Below, piece after piece: positions 53,882 to 62,547 of a stretch of DNA of 64,000 nt. The stretch lies in the NCBI RefSeq assembly GCF_031179285.1, contig NZ_JAPSHY010000001.1, forward strand, positions 175,248 to 239,247, given 5' to 3'. The notes under the pieces were generated by a model. The model worked only from the letters and a program-made list of their open reading frames with translations, was not told where the DNA came from and made no database searches. Each line of letters begins with the position of its first letter. The first letter of the stretch is position 1. This DNA comes from Microbacterium sp. (GTDB lineage: Bacteria > Actinomycetota > Actinomycetes > Actinomycetales > Microbacteriaceae). Made by a program: the position numbers and the translations under genes.

Positions 53882-54005
53882 TGTGCCGTGACCGGCTCTG
53901 CCTCAGGGGAGCCCGCGGACGCGCTTGCGCCGTACGGCACGCTCTCATCCTTATTCCTTCCAGCATCATGCATCCGACCTGTGGCGAGTGCAGAGAGAGA
54001 CGATC
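53882..54005 (+). promoter_or_regulatory. Structured rplS leader
   Basis: gtgccgt (53883-53889) can pair with acggcac (53934-53940), enclosing a G/C-rich region; the rest to the ATG is pyrimidine-rich and then GAGAGAGACGATC. A leader of this length before a ribosomal-protein gene suggests autogenous control. I do not identify it with a known motif. Confidence 0.3.
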
Positions 54006-54353
54006 ATGCAGATCCTCGACGCCGTGGACGCGGCATCCCTCCGTTCGGACATCCCGGTCTTCAACCCCGGTGACACCGTCAACGTGCACGTGAACATCAC
54101 CGAGGGCAACCGCTCTCGTATCCAGATCTTCAAGGGCGTCGTCATCGGCCGCCAGGGAGACGGCGTGCGCGAGACGTTCACCGTCCGCAAGATCAGCTTC
54201 CAGGTCGGCGTCGAGCGCACCTTCCCGGTCCACTCGCCGGTGATCGACCACATCGAGGTCGTCACCCGCGGTGACGTGCGCCGCGCGAAGCTCTACTACC
54301 TGCGCGAGCTCCGCGGCAAGAAGGCGAAGATCAAGGAGAAGCGCGACAACTGA
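54006..54353 (+). CDS. rplS: 50S ribosomal protein L19
   Basis: 115 residues from ATG 54006 ([30 protein letters not shown]). [23 protein letters not shown] strand and [20 protein letters not shown] are the L19 signatures. It sits at the 30S/50S interface. The frame upstream to 53925 crosses the leader and is not used. A 16-bp hairpin terminator follows. Confidence 0.95.
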   Translation: MQILDAVDAASLRSDIPVFNPGDTVNVHVNITEGNRSRIQIFKGVVIGRQGDGVRETFTVRKISFQVGVERTFPVHSPVIDHIEVVTRGDVRRAKLYYLRELRGKKAKIKEKRDN

Positions 54354-54367
54354 CGCGCAGCCTTTCC

Positions 54368-54402
54368 AGAGCACCCCGGGACACGATGTCCCGGGGTGCT
54401 CT
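54368..54402 (+). terminator. Terminator after rplS
   Basis: Perfect 16-bp stem (agagcaccccgggaca / tgtcccggggtgctct) with a cga loop, followed by gtcttcc. The strongest hairpin in the window. Confidence 0.85.
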
Positions 54403-54471
54403 GTCTTCCCCGACGTATGCGACCCTTGTAAGTGCCGTCTTCAAGCGGTGCTCCACTGGTGAAGGAACCTG

Positions 54472-55200
54472 ATGACGACTGACTCCGCTCCCGCGACCGC
54501 ATCGAGACGGCGTCGAGGGGCTCTCGTCTTCCTGCGCGATGTCGTCGTGATCATCGTGATCGCAGCGCTGGTGTCGTTCCTCGTCAAGACTTTCGTCGTC
54601 CGCTCGTTCTACATCCCCTCTGCCTCGATGGAGCGAACGCTGCTCGTCAACGACCGCATCCTCGTCGACGAGTTGACCCCGCGATGGGCGGGATATGAGC
54701 GCGGCGACGTCGTGGTGTTCAAGGATCCGGGCGGCTGGCTGCCCGTTCAGCCGCAGACGCCGGCCCGCCCTCCTCTGGTCGAGGCGGTCGACTGGGTGCT
54801 GACGTTCGTCGGCCTGTCGACCTCGGACGCGCAGGATCACCTTGTGAAGCGACTGGTCGGATTGCCGGGGGACCACGTCGTCTGCTGCAACGCGCTGGGG
54901 CAGATCACGGTGAACGGTGCGCCGATCGACGAGCTCGACTACCTGAACCTGCCGGCCGGTGACACTGCGGCGTCGAACGATCCCTTCGACGTCGTGGTGC
55001 CGGAAGACTCCCTCTGGCTGATGGGTGACAACCGCGATCGCTCGAGGGACTCGCGCGCGCACCAGGAGTTGCCCAGCGGCGGATTCGTGCCATTGGACAA
55101 CGTCGTGGGCAAGGCGTTCTTCACCACCTGGCCGCTCAACCGGCTGGGACCGATCGATGGCCATCACGACAGTTTCAACGGAGTGCCGGATTCGGAATGA
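54472..55200 (+). CDS. lepB: Signal peptidase I
   Basis: 242 residues; GAAGGA upstream of the ATG. One N-terminal membrane anchor (residues 20-40), then catalytic Ser52 in IPSASMERTL and Lys125 in VKRLVGLPGD, with the C-terminal LMGDNRDRSRDSR box near 183. Cleaves signal peptides on the outer membrane face. rnhB overlaps its end by four bases. Confidence 0.95.
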   Translation: MTTDSAPATASRRRRGALVFLRDVVVIIVIAALVSFLVKTFVVRSFYIPSASMERTLLVNDRILVDELTPRWAGYERGDVVVFKDPGGWLPVQPQTPARPPLVEAVDWVLTFVGLSTSDAQDHLVKRLVGLPGDHVVCCNALGQITVNGAPIDELDYLNLPAGDTAASNDPFDVVVPEDSLWLMGDNRDRSRDSRAHQELPSGGFVPLDNVVGKAFFTTWPLNRLGPIDGHHDSFNGVPDSE

Positions 55201-55856
55201 CCGTCGTCGCCCCCAAGCTCACCCTGGAGCGCTCCCTGCTGAAGGAGTGCGACCTGCTGATCTCGCTCGACGAGGTGGGACGCGGCGCATTGGCCGGTCC
55301 CGTCGCCGTCGGCGCCGCGGTGATGGATGCCGCGGGGGCACGGCGTCGTGTTCCCCCGGGCCTCCGCGACTCGAAGCTCGTCACGGAGAAGCGACGGCCC
55401 GAACTCGCCGTGCGCGCCGCTGCGTGGGTGCAGGCGTCGGCCGTCGGCTGGGCGAGCGCGGCGGAGGTCGACGCTGTCGGCATCATGCGGGCGCTGGGGC
55501 TCGCCGCGTCGCGCGCACTGCAGGGCGTGGTCGCGGAGGGGGCGGCACTGAGCGATGCGCTCGTGATCCTCGACGGCAACTACGACTACGTCTCCTCGGT
55601 GCACCCCGAGCCGCTCCGAGTGAGACCCGTGATCAAGGCCGATCGGGACTGTGCGTCGGTATCGGCCGCATCTGTGATCGCGAAAGTCGCCAGGGACGCG
55701 TATATGACCGAGCTGCATGACGGTCATCCGTCGTACCAGTGGAATCGCAACAAGGGGTATGCGAGCCCTGAGCACAGGGATGCGATCAGGGCCATGGGAC
55801 TCTCGCCGCACCACCGCTCGTCCTGGGCGATCACGGATGCTCCGACCCTGTTCTGA
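55197..55856 (+). CDS. rnhB: Ribonuclease HII
   Basis: 219 residues, ATGA overlap with lepB. Metal-binding Asp25-Glu26 in SLDEVGRGALAGPV; the other acidic residues are in ILDGNYDY and VIKADRDCASVSAASVIAKV near residue 145. Removes ribonucleotides from DNA and primers. Usual neighbour of lepB in actinobacteria. Confidence 0.95.
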   Translation: MTVVAPKLTLERSLLKECDLLISLDEVGRGALAGPVAVGAAVMDAAGARRRVPPGLRDSKLVTEKRRPELAVRAAAWVQASAVGWASAAEVDAVGIMRALGLAASRALQGVVAEGAALSDALVILDGNYDYVSSVHPEPLRVRPVIKADRDCASVSAASVIAKVARDAYMTELHDGHPSYQWNRNKGYASPEHRDAIRAMGLSPHHRSSWAITDAPTLF

Positions 55857-55905
55857 GGCATCGTTCGCGCTGGCGGGGCGGCCAGCCTCCTAGGATGGAG
55901 TCATC

Positions 55906-56232
55906 ATGGATGAGGAAGCCTTCGACGACTACGACCGCGAGCTCGAGCTGGCACTGTTCCGCGAGTACCGCGATGTCGTGTCGCAGTTCCAATACGTCGT
56001 CGAGACCGAGCGAAGGTTCTACCTCGCCAACGAGGTGAATGTCGTTCGTCGCGACACCGAGCACGACTTCTACTTCGAGATCTCCATGACCGACGTCTGG
56101 GTGTGGGACATCTACCGGGCCGACCGTTTCGTGAAGGCGGTGCGGGTGCTCACCTTCAAGGACGTCAACGTCGAGGAGCTCCAGCGCCGCGAGTTCGAAC
56201 TGCCGCAGGAGCTCTCCCTCGACGGCGAGTGA
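55906..56232 (+). CDS. DUF2469 family protein
   Basis: 108 residues: ELELALFREYRDVVSQFQYVVETERRFYLANEV and DVWVWDIYRADRFVKAVRVLTFKDVNVEELQ are the conserved actinobacterial DUF2469 blocks. Always located between rnhB and yraN in the group; function unknown. TAGGAT at 55891-55896 lies nine bases before the ATG, so the transcript has at most a few leader bases. Confidence 0.9.
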   Translation: MDEEAFDDYDRELELALFREYRDVVSQFQYVVETERRFYLANEVNVVRRDTEHDFYFEISMTDVWVWDIYRADRFVKAVRVLTFKDVNVEELQRREFELPQELSLDGE

Positions 56233-56346
56233 CACCGTCGTCCGATTCGCGCGCCGCTCCTGCACCGGACGCGCTCGGATCCGAGTCATCCCCGGATCGC
56301 GTCATCCCGGCCCGGGAACGCCCGCGCGGGCGGCCATGCTGGGCAC

Positions 56347-56706
56347 ATGGCAGCGAAGGACGACCTCGGACGCGCGGGGGAAGAACGTGCGGTGCAGCAC
56401 CTGACGAGTCGGGGATACCGCGTTCTGGACCGCAACTGGCGCTGCGCGCAGGGTGAACTCGACATCGTCGCCCGTGAGGGCGATGCCCTCTGCTTCATCG
56501 AGGTGAAGACGCGCCGGGGGAACGGCTTCGGGCATCCTTTCGACGCCGTCGACGAACGAAAGCGTCGAAGGCTGTGGCGACTGGCGTTCGCCTGGGTGAG
56601 CACGCACCACGAGACGGCGTCCGGTCCGATGCGCATCGACGTCATCGGCATCATCGGTCCTGATCCCGCCACCGGCACCCTCGAGCACCTGGTGGACCTG
56701 CGATGA
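56347..56706 (+). CDS. YraN family (UPF0102) nuclease-fold protein
   Basis: 119 residues. Begins KDDLGRAGEERAVQHLTSRGYRVLDRNWR; contains GELDIVAREGDALCFIEVKTRR, the D..ExK arrangement of the restriction-endonuclease-like fold. Function is not established; in proteobacteria it is near Holliday-junction and uptake genes, here with yifB and dprA. CATGCT ends six bases before the ATG. yifB overlaps the stop by four bases. Confidence 0.9.
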   Translation: MAAKDDLGRAGEERAVQHLTSRGYRVLDRNWRCAQGELDIVAREGDALCFIEVKTRRGNGFGHPFDAVDERKRRRLWRLAFAWVSTHHETASGPMRIDVIGIIGPDPATGTLEHLVDLR

Positions 56707-58232
56707 AGACCGCTCGCACCTGGGCCGTCGCGATGACCGGCGTCGACGGCCACCTGGTGGAGATCGAGGCGGACGTGTCGAATCAGACACCGGAGTTCAA
56801 GATCATCGGCTTGCCGGACAAAGCGCTGGGAGAGGCCGCGCAGCGCGTGCACAACGCCTGCAAGAATGCGCAGCTCGAGCTGCCGCGGCAGCGGCTCACG
56901 GTGAATCTGTCACCGGCGAGTCTTCCGAAGCACGGGTCGGGGTTCGATCTGGGCATCGCTGTCGCAGCCGTTGCGACGCGGGGGGTGCTCGAATCCGCCT
57001 CGATCGCGCGCACCGTCCATATCGGCGAACTCGGTCTCGACGGCCGGCTCCGCCCGGTTCCGGGCGTGCTGCCCGCCGTGTTCGCGGCTGCTCGCGCCGG
57101 GTTCGCGCACGTGTTCGTGCCAATCGCCAACAAGGCGGAGGCTCAGCTCGTGCCGGGCATCGAGGTCCACGGGGTCTCCACGCTCGGCGAGGTGGCTCGC
57201 TGGCACGGAGCCGATGTCGAAGTGGCGGAGGTCGTGCCGGTGCCGGCTGCGCCGGCGCCCGAACACGCAGCGGAGGTGCCGGACCTGGCTGATGTCGTCG
57301 GTCAGGAGGAGGCGGTGGATGCACTGCTCGCCGCTGCCGCAGGCGGTCACCATCTGCTGATGAGCGGACCGCCGGGCGCGGGCAAGACCATGCTGGCACA
57401 GCGGATGCCGGGAATCCTGCCGGCGCTGACCGAGGAGGCAGCGCTGGAAGTGGCCTCGATCCGTTCGCTCTCCGGCGATTCCGTGACGGTGATCGACACC
57501 CTTCCTCCGTTGGAGGCGCCGCATCACAGCGCGTCGGTCGCGGCGCTCGTGGGCGGCGGCTCGCGTGCGGCCCGCCCCGGGTCCATCGTGCGAGCGCACC
57601 GGGGAATCCTCTTCCTCGATGAGGCGGCCGAGTTCTCCCGCGTCGCGCTGGACGCGCTCCGACAGCCTTTGGAATCGGGGCGCATCGAGATCCACCGTTC
57701 CGGGTTCACGGCGAGCTTTCCTGCCAGGTTCCAGCTGGTGCTCGCGACGAACCCGTGTCCCTGCGGCAACTACGGCGTGCGGGGAGCGGAGTGCGTCTGC
57801 CCGCCGATGGCGATCCGCCGGTACTCGTCGCGCCTGTCCGGTCCGTTGCGAGACCGGATCGACATCGAGCTGCAGGTGGCTCGGGTGGCTGCGGCTCGCG
57901 CCACCTCGGGCGAGAGATCCGCACGTGACAGCGCTGCGGCGCGCGAACAGGTGTCCCACGCACGACAGCGATCGTCTCGCCGGTGGGCCGAGACCCCGTG
58001 GCGGTTGAACGCCGAGGTTCCCGGCAGCTGGTTGCGCCAGGGTCGGTTCCGTCTGCCGATCCCGGCGAGGGCGCCGCTGGACAGAGCACTCGAGCGCGGG
58101 CTGCTGACCCTGCGCGGATACGACCGCGTGCTGCGGCTCGCGTGGACGATGGCCGATCTGGCGGGCATCGATACACCCGGCCGGGATGAGGTCGGCCGCG
58201 CGCTGTTTCTGAAGAGAGGAGCAGCCGCATGA
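56703..58232 (+). CDS. YifB family Mg chelatase-like AAA+ ATPase (ComM-like)
   Basis: 509 residues. The N-terminal Lon-protease-like domain (residues 1-180) is followed by an AAA+ module with Walker A SGPPGAGKTML near 221, LFLDEAAEF (Walker B) near 303, and the zinc-containing loop CPCGNYGV...CVCPP near 350, then a C-terminal Mg-chelatase-like domain. Related to ComM, a helicase that drives branch migration in transformation. Overlaps yraN and dprA, consistent with a DNA-uptake role. Confidence 0.9.
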   Translation: MKTARTWAVAMTGVDGHLVEIEADVSNQTPEFKIIGLPDKALGEAAQRVHNACKNAQLELPRQRLTVNLSPASLPKHGSGFDLGIAVAAVATRGVLESASIARTVHIGELGLDGRLRPVPGVLPAVFAAARAGFAHVFVPIANKAEAQLVPGIEVHGVSTLGEVARWHGADVEVAEVVPVPAAPAPEHAAEVPDLADVVGQEEAVDALLAAAAGGHHLLMSGPPGAGKTMLAQRMPGILPALTEEAALEVASIRSLSGDSVTVIDTLPPLEAPHHSASVAALVGGGSRAARPGSIVRAHRGILFLDEAAEFSRVALDALRQPLESGRIEIHRSGFTASFPARFQLVLATNPCPCGNYGVRGAECVCPPMAIRRYSSRLSGPLRDRIDIELQVARVAAARATSGERSARDSAAAREQVSHARQRSSRRWAETPWRLNAEVPGSWLRQGRFRLPIPARAPLDRALERGLLTLRGYDRVLRLAWTMADLAGIDTPGRDEVGRALFLKRGAAA

Positions 58233-59431
58233 TGGACGTTCTGCTCGGCGATGCTGAGACGCGCAGGGCGCTCCGTGCGCTCCGGCCGGTCGAGGACTTC
58301 GAAGGTGCGCTCGCGCGCGTCGCGTGGAATGTCGTCACCGAGCCGGGCGACGGTGTCGCGGGTGCGCTGATAGCCCAGCTCGGTGCGGAGCAGGCCCTGC
58401 GATTCGCGTTCGAGCCGGCGGCTCGAGCCAGCGCCGCCTCCGGATCCCGCCTCGAACCCGCTCCGCCGGTGACCGAGCGCGCGGAGCGGGCACTGGCGGA
58501 GGCGAGAGCGCGGTGGCGACCCCGAAGCGATCCCCGAGCGGTGCGGGATGCACTGCGCGGTGCGGCCGATGTCGCCGCTCGGTTGCTGCTCCCGGATGAC
58601 CCCGAATGGCCCCGGGGGATCGACGACCTCGGCGCACATGCGCCGACCGCACTGTGGGTGCGAGGAGACGTGGCGTTGCTGGGTGCCGCCCGGAGCATCT
58701 CCGTCGTGGGGGCCCGCGCGGCGACCGCATACGGCGAGACCGTGGCCGCAGAGCTGGCGGGTGATCTCGCAGGAGACGGCACGGTCGTCGTGTCCGGCGG
58801 CGCCTACGGCATCGATGGCGCCGCACATCGGGCAGCACTGGGCGTCGGCGGCAGCACGGTCGCTTTTCTCGCCGGGGGCGTCGACCGGGCCTACCCGGCC
58901 GGTCACCAGCAGCTGTTCGGGAGGATCCGGGACTCGGGTGCAGTGGTCAGTGAGCTGCCCTGCGGCGCAGCGCCGACCAAGTGGCGCTTCCTCAGCCGTA
59001 ACCGATTGATCGCGGCTCTGGGGAGTGCGACGGTCGTCGTGGAAGCCGGCTGGCGCAGCGGATCGCTCAACACCGCAGGTCACGCCGCGGCTCTCGGCAG
59101 GCCCCTGGGGGCTGTGCCCGGTCCCATCACCTCCGCTGCCTCCGCGGGGTGCCACCGGCTGATGCGCGAGTACGACGCGAGGTGCGTGACATCGGCCGCG
59201 GAGGTTCGAGAACTGATGGGGGAGAGCACTGCGCCAATGGAGCAAGAGGATCGGGAGAACCCGGAACGGCTTCGCATGCTCGATGCGCTCAGCTCGCGCG
59301 CCGCACGAGACGTGGGCGAGCTGGCGCGACGAGCCGGCTTCTCCGTGGAGCAGGCCTCTGCGATCCTCGGTCTGATGTCTTCGGAAGGGATCGTGGTCCG
59401 CGACTCGTCCGGCTGGCGGAGAACGGGCTGA
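58229..59431 (+). CDS. dprA: DNA-processing protein DprA
   Basis: 400 residues. A Rossmann-fold core has SVVGARAATAYG near residue 159 and VVSGGAYGIDGAAHRAAL near 189, with GGVDRAYPAGHQ and SELPCGAAP further on; a C-terminal winged helix (SSRAARDVGELARRAGFSVEQA) is present. Loads RecA on incoming single-stranded DNA. Overlaps yifB by four bases; the ATG has an immediate second ATG. Convergent with ridA. Confidence 0.9.
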   Translation: MMDVLLGDAETRRALRALRPVEDFEGALARVAWNVVTEPGDGVAGALIAQLGAEQALRFAFEPAARASAASGSRLEPAPPVTERAERALAEARARWRPRSDPRAVRDALRGAADVAARLLLPDDPEWPRGIDDLGAHAPTALWVRGDVALLGAARSISVVGARAATAYGETVAAELAGDLAGDGTVVVSGGAYGIDGAAHRAALGVGGSTVAFLAGGVDRAYPAGHQQLFGRIRDSGAVVSELPCGAAPTKWRFLSRNRLIAALGSATVVVEAGWRSGSLNTAGHAAALGRPLGAVPGPITSAASAGCHRLMREYDARCVTSAAEVRELMGESTAPMEQEDRENPERLRMLDALSSRAARDVGELARRAGFSVEQASAILGLMSSEGIVVRDSSGWRRTG

Positions 59432-59507
59432 TGACGAGAATCTTCGTCACGGCTGCGCCTCGCGTTCGCAAGCGCCGGGGGTACCGCGCCGGTGGCTCCC
59501 ACGCCGA

Positions 59508-59903
59508 TCAACCCGAGGTGGCGGCAATCGCTTCCACTTCGATCAACCATCGCGGCTCGAGGAGCTGCTGTACAACCACTGTCCGGCAGGAGAGGTGGTC
59601 GCCGAGGTGTGCCGCGATGAGATCGACGTTGGCGGGGTCGTCCTCCGCACGGGTCAAGAAGAACCGAAGCATGACGAGGTCGTCGTAGCTCATCCTCGCT
59701 GCGCCCAGGACGACGCCGAGGTGCCGCCACACCAGCTCGGCCTGGCCGACGAAGTCCGGTGGCATGGTCACCCCGTCGGCGTCGAAACCATTGAGCCCGC
59801 TGATATAGAGCGTGCGGGCATCGGCTGGCACTTCGACGGCGTGAGCGTAGCCGCGGTACGGCGGAAACAACTGGGGCGGATTGTGCGCGCGGAGGTTGCT
59901 CAT
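59508..59903 (-). CDS. RidA family protein
   Basis: 131 residues from ATG 59903 (MSNLRAHNPPQLFPPYRGY). YjgF/RidA fold: PADARTLYISGLNGFDADG, QAELVWRHLGVVLGAARMSYDDLVMLRFFLT, and RWLIEVEAIAA. RidA hydrolyses reactive enamine/imine intermediates, but this divergent member may have another role. The start is supported by ATGA overlap with a 14-codon ORF; an in-frame ATG at 59939 is the longer alternative. Confidence 0.8.
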   Translation of the reverse strand: MSNLRAHNPPQLFPPYRGYAHAVEVPADARTLYISGLNGFDADGVTMPPDFVGQAELVWRHLGVVLGAARMSYDDLVMLRFFLTRAEDDPANVDLIAAHLGDHLSCRTVVVQQLLEPRWLIEVEAIAATSG

Positions 59904-59944
59904 CCGAAAACGTTCGTCCACGGTCTGACCGGAGTGCATGGCAT
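59900..59944 (-). CDS. Predicted leaderless uORF, 14 aa, coupled to ridA
   Basis: ATG at 59944 opens MPCTPVRPWTNVFG and ends TGA at 59902-59900, overlapping the RidA ATG (59903) as ATGA. A TAGGCT hexamer (59957-59952, minus strand) ends seven bases before the ATG. Same architecture as at 51977. Predicted only. Confidence 0.45.
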   Translation of the reverse strand: MPCTPVRPWTNVFG

Positions 59945-60083
59945 GGCGGTGAGCCTAGCCGGATGTCGTACCTACGGCGAGGCATCCGGTCCGCCGGACG
60001 ACGCGCCCGGATCGAACGGCGGTGGCTCCCGGCCGACACCTGTTCCGCCGCGGAGTCGCGCGCGGTGAGATACCTTTAGCGTC

Positions 60084-61019
60084 GTGCCCACCATCATCGA
60101 CTGTGATCCCGGCATCGATGACGCGATCGCACTCGCGATGGCGCTCGCGGGCAACGAGCTCGATGTTCGCGCCATCACCACCAGTTACGGCAATGTGAGT
60201 GTCTCGCAGACCACCACTAACGCGATCCGCGTGCTCGACTGGCTGGGCAGCGACCTTCCCGTTCATGCGGGTGCAAGCCGTTCGCTGCTGGGTCCCGCTA
60301 TCGATGCCGCCGTGTATCACGGCGCGACAGGTCTCGAGGCACCGGACTTGGGAAAGCCCTCCCGTCTGCCCGACAGCACCGCTGCAATCCGCTTCCTCAT
60401 CGACGCCCTCTCTTCCGGAGGCGACAAGATCACGATCGTGGCGCTCGGGCCCCTGACGAACATCGCCTTGGCGCTGCGGATCGAGCCGTCGATTGCGGAT
60501 GGGATCGAACGGATCGTCATCATGGGCGGCAGCACCGACTATGGCAATGACAGCCCGGCGGCCGAATTCAACTTCCTCGCGGATCCGCATGCAGCCCAGA
60601 TCGTGCTCGATTCAGGGCTGCCGATCTCGTTGTTCGGGCTCAACGTCACGCATAGACTCATCGCCACCCCGGAGCGGCTCGGGCGATTGCGCGCGATCGG
60701 AACAAGCACGAGCAGAATCACAGCCGACATGATCGCGTACTTCGAGGCGGTCTACGTCCAGCGCTACGGCTTCGCCGGTGCAGCACTGCACGACCCGTGC
60801 ACGATCGCCTATCTCCTCGAGCCGTCGATGTTCGACATGCGTCCAATGCGGGTCGACGTGGACACCTCGTCCGGGCTGAGTCTCGGCCGAGCGGTCTATG
60901 ACGTGTGGGGTATAGCGGGAGCGGCCCCCAACGCCGAGGTTGCAGTCGACGTCGATCCGGAAGCCTTCTTCGACCTGCTCGACGCTCGCATCGCGGCATA
61001 TCCGTCTCGCAGCTCCTGA
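60084..61019 (+). CDS. Nucleoside hydrolase (IunH family)
   Basis: 311 residues. The calcium-binding DCDPGIDDAIA motif at residues 6-16 and the later VIMGGSTDYGND near 151, with FLADPHAAQIVL, are diagnostic. Releases the base from ribonucleosides for salvage. GTG start; TACCTT at 60071-60076 ends seven bases before it (leaderless). Preference among purine and pyrimidine substrates cannot be read. Confidence 0.9.
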   Translation: MPTIIDCDPGIDDAIALAMALAGNELDVRAITTSYGNVSVSQTTTNAIRVLDWLGSDLPVHAGASRSLLGPAIDAAVYHGATGLEAPDLGKPSRLPDSTAAIRFLIDALSSGGDKITIVALGPLTNIALALRIEPSIADGIERIVIMGGSTDYGNDSPAAEFNFLADPHAAQIVLDSGLPISLFGLNVTHRLIATPERLGRLRAIGTSTSRITADMIAYFEAVYVQRYGFAGAALHDPCTIAYLLEPSMFDMRPMRVDVDTSSGLSLGRAVYDVWGIAGAAPNAEVAVDVDPEAFFDLLDARIAAYPSRSS

Positions 61020-61103
61020 TCCCGCAGCCTCACTACCGCCGCGATGGATCGCCATGGCGGCGAGGCTACGGGTGTCCCGTGAGGTGCGCGGCATGCTGGA
61101 CGT

Positions 61104-62006
61104 ATGAAGCTCTCGGCAGCGGCTGCGGCGTTCACCACGCACCTCACCGAGGTGCGCCGGCTGTCGCCGGCGACGGTTCGCGCCTATCGCGCCGACCTGC
61201 GGGACCTGGTCGAGTGTACGGACGACGCCGACCTCGACGCGGTCGATCTCGAAACCCTGCGTGACTGGCTATGGCGAGCCACGCAGCGCGGCGACGCCCG
61301 CGCCACCTTGGCACGTCGTGCGGCGGCGGCTCGTGGATTCTTCTCCTGGGCGAAGGACGAAGAGCTGATCGGCAACGACCCGAGCCTCCGCCTCATCGCA
61401 CCGAAACGAGGCCGGAGCCTGCCTGCCGTCGCCTCCCAGGAGGGTATGCGGACGCTGCTGGATGCGAAAGGCCGCGCTGCAGCGGACGGAGATCCGATCG
61501 CCGTCCGGGACCACGCCGTGCTCGAGCTGCTCTACGGATCGGGCATGCGAGTGTCCGAGCTCTGCGGGCTGGACCTCGACGACCTCGATCTGGATCGCGC
61601 TACGGCCAAGGTACTGGGGAAGGGCTCGAAGGAACGCGTCGTTCCTTTCGGGTTGCCGGCGAGGGACGCTGTCGCCGCGTATACGACACGGGCTCGTCAT
61701 TCGCTGGCCGCACGGGCGGCCCGCCCGACGCCGGCTGTGTTTCTCGGCGCGCGGGGCGCGCGACTCGGCCCTCGTTCGGTGTACTCGCTCGTCGCTGATG
61801 CCCTCGGCCCGATCATCGGTTCGGACACGGTCGGCCCACATGCCCTGCGGCATTCCGCGGCGACACATCTGCTCGACGGCGGAGCTGATCTGCGTGCGGT
61901 GCAGGAGATCCTCGGGCACGCGAGCCTCGGCACCACGCAGATCTACACGCACGTGTCGGCGGAGCGGCTCACCGCGACCTATCGCCTCGCGCATCCGCGG
62001 GCCTGA
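61104..62006 (+). CDS. xerC: Tyrosine recombinase XerC
   Basis: 300 residues. N-terminal SAM-like core-binding domain, then the catalytic set Arg149 (GSGMRVSEL), Lys173, His246-x-x-Arg249 (HALRH), His272, and nucleophile Tyr281 (TQIYTHV). Resolves chromosome dimers with XerD. Located by dprA/yifB and rpsB as in other actinobacteria. CATGCT ends six bases before the ATG. Housekeeping, not an integrase of a mobile element. Confidence 0.9.
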   Translation: MKLSAAAAAFTTHLTEVRRLSPATVRAYRADLRDLVECTDDADLDAVDLETLRDWLWRATQRGDARATLARRAAAARGFFSWAKDEELIGNDPSLRLIAPKRGRSLPAVASQEGMRTLLDAKGRAAADGDPIAVRDHAVLELLYGSGMRVSELCGLDLDDLDLDRATAKVLGKGSKERVVPFGLPARDAVAAYTTRARHSLAARAARPTPAVFLGARGARLGPRSVYSLVADALGPIIGSDTVGPHALRHSAATHLLDGGADLRAVQEILGHASLGTTQIYTHVSAERLTATYRLAHPRA

Positions 62007-62025
62007 GCTCTCGATCACCGGGGAG

Positions 62026-62547
62026 TCACAGCGCAGCGCAGCACGGCAGCAACACGGCACGCGGCACGCCGCCGAACAACAGCATCGGATTGATGTAGTC
62101 ACCGTCGAGCCGCACGCCGAGGTGGAGGGTTCCGGGCCGAGCGTGGCCGCCGACATCGACGGTGCCGATCTCATCACCGGCCGCGACGATGGCGCCCGGG
62201 TTGAGCGTTGACACCAGGGGCTCGAAAGTCGTGACCAGCCCGGATCCGTGGTCGATGGTGAGCAGCTGCCGATCGACGACCGCCCCGCGGAAGGCGACGA
62301 TGCCGTCGGCAGGGGAGCGGACGACCTCTCCCGGCGTTGCGGCGATATCGATTCCACGATGGCCCGCCCCGTACTCGTGAGCCGGCGCGCGGAAGGGCAC
62401 GATCACTTCACGCGTCACCACCGGCCACGCCCACGAGGGAAGCCCGTCCTCCGGGTCTTCATCCTCACCGGCGGCGGGCGCCGGCAGCAGGAGAAGCATG
62501 ATCACGGCCAAGGCGATCGCGGTCCGTCGTCGGTTTTGAGCTCGCAT
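62026..62547 (-). CDS. M23 family metallopeptidase-like, secreted
   Basis: 173 residues; GGAGG upstream of the ATG. A signal peptide (MRAQNRRRTAIALAVIMLLLLPAPAAG) leads to a single LytM domain. The zinc His-x3-Asp motif is intact in GAGHRGIDIA, and the last motif is GTLHLGVRLDG: the second HxH histidine is present and the first is replaced by Thr. Either a divergent endopeptidase or a non-catalytic cell-wall binder. Tail to tail with xerC. Confidence 0.75.
   Translation of the reverse strand: MRAQNRRRTAIALAVIMLLLLPAPAAGEDEDPEDGLPSWAWPVVTREVIVPFRAPAHEYGAGHRGIDIAATPGEVVRSPADGIVAFRGAVVDRQLLTIDHGSGLVTTFEPLVSTLNPGAIVAAGDEIGTVDVGGHARPGTLHLGVRLDGDYINPMLLFGGVPRAVLLPCCAAL

Noticed and set aside
61104..62006. 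XerC as an integrase of a mobile element
   Set aside because: Length, catalytic set and neighbours (dprA, yifB, rpsB) match the housekeeping dimer-resolution enzyme. No att-like repeats or cargo were found.
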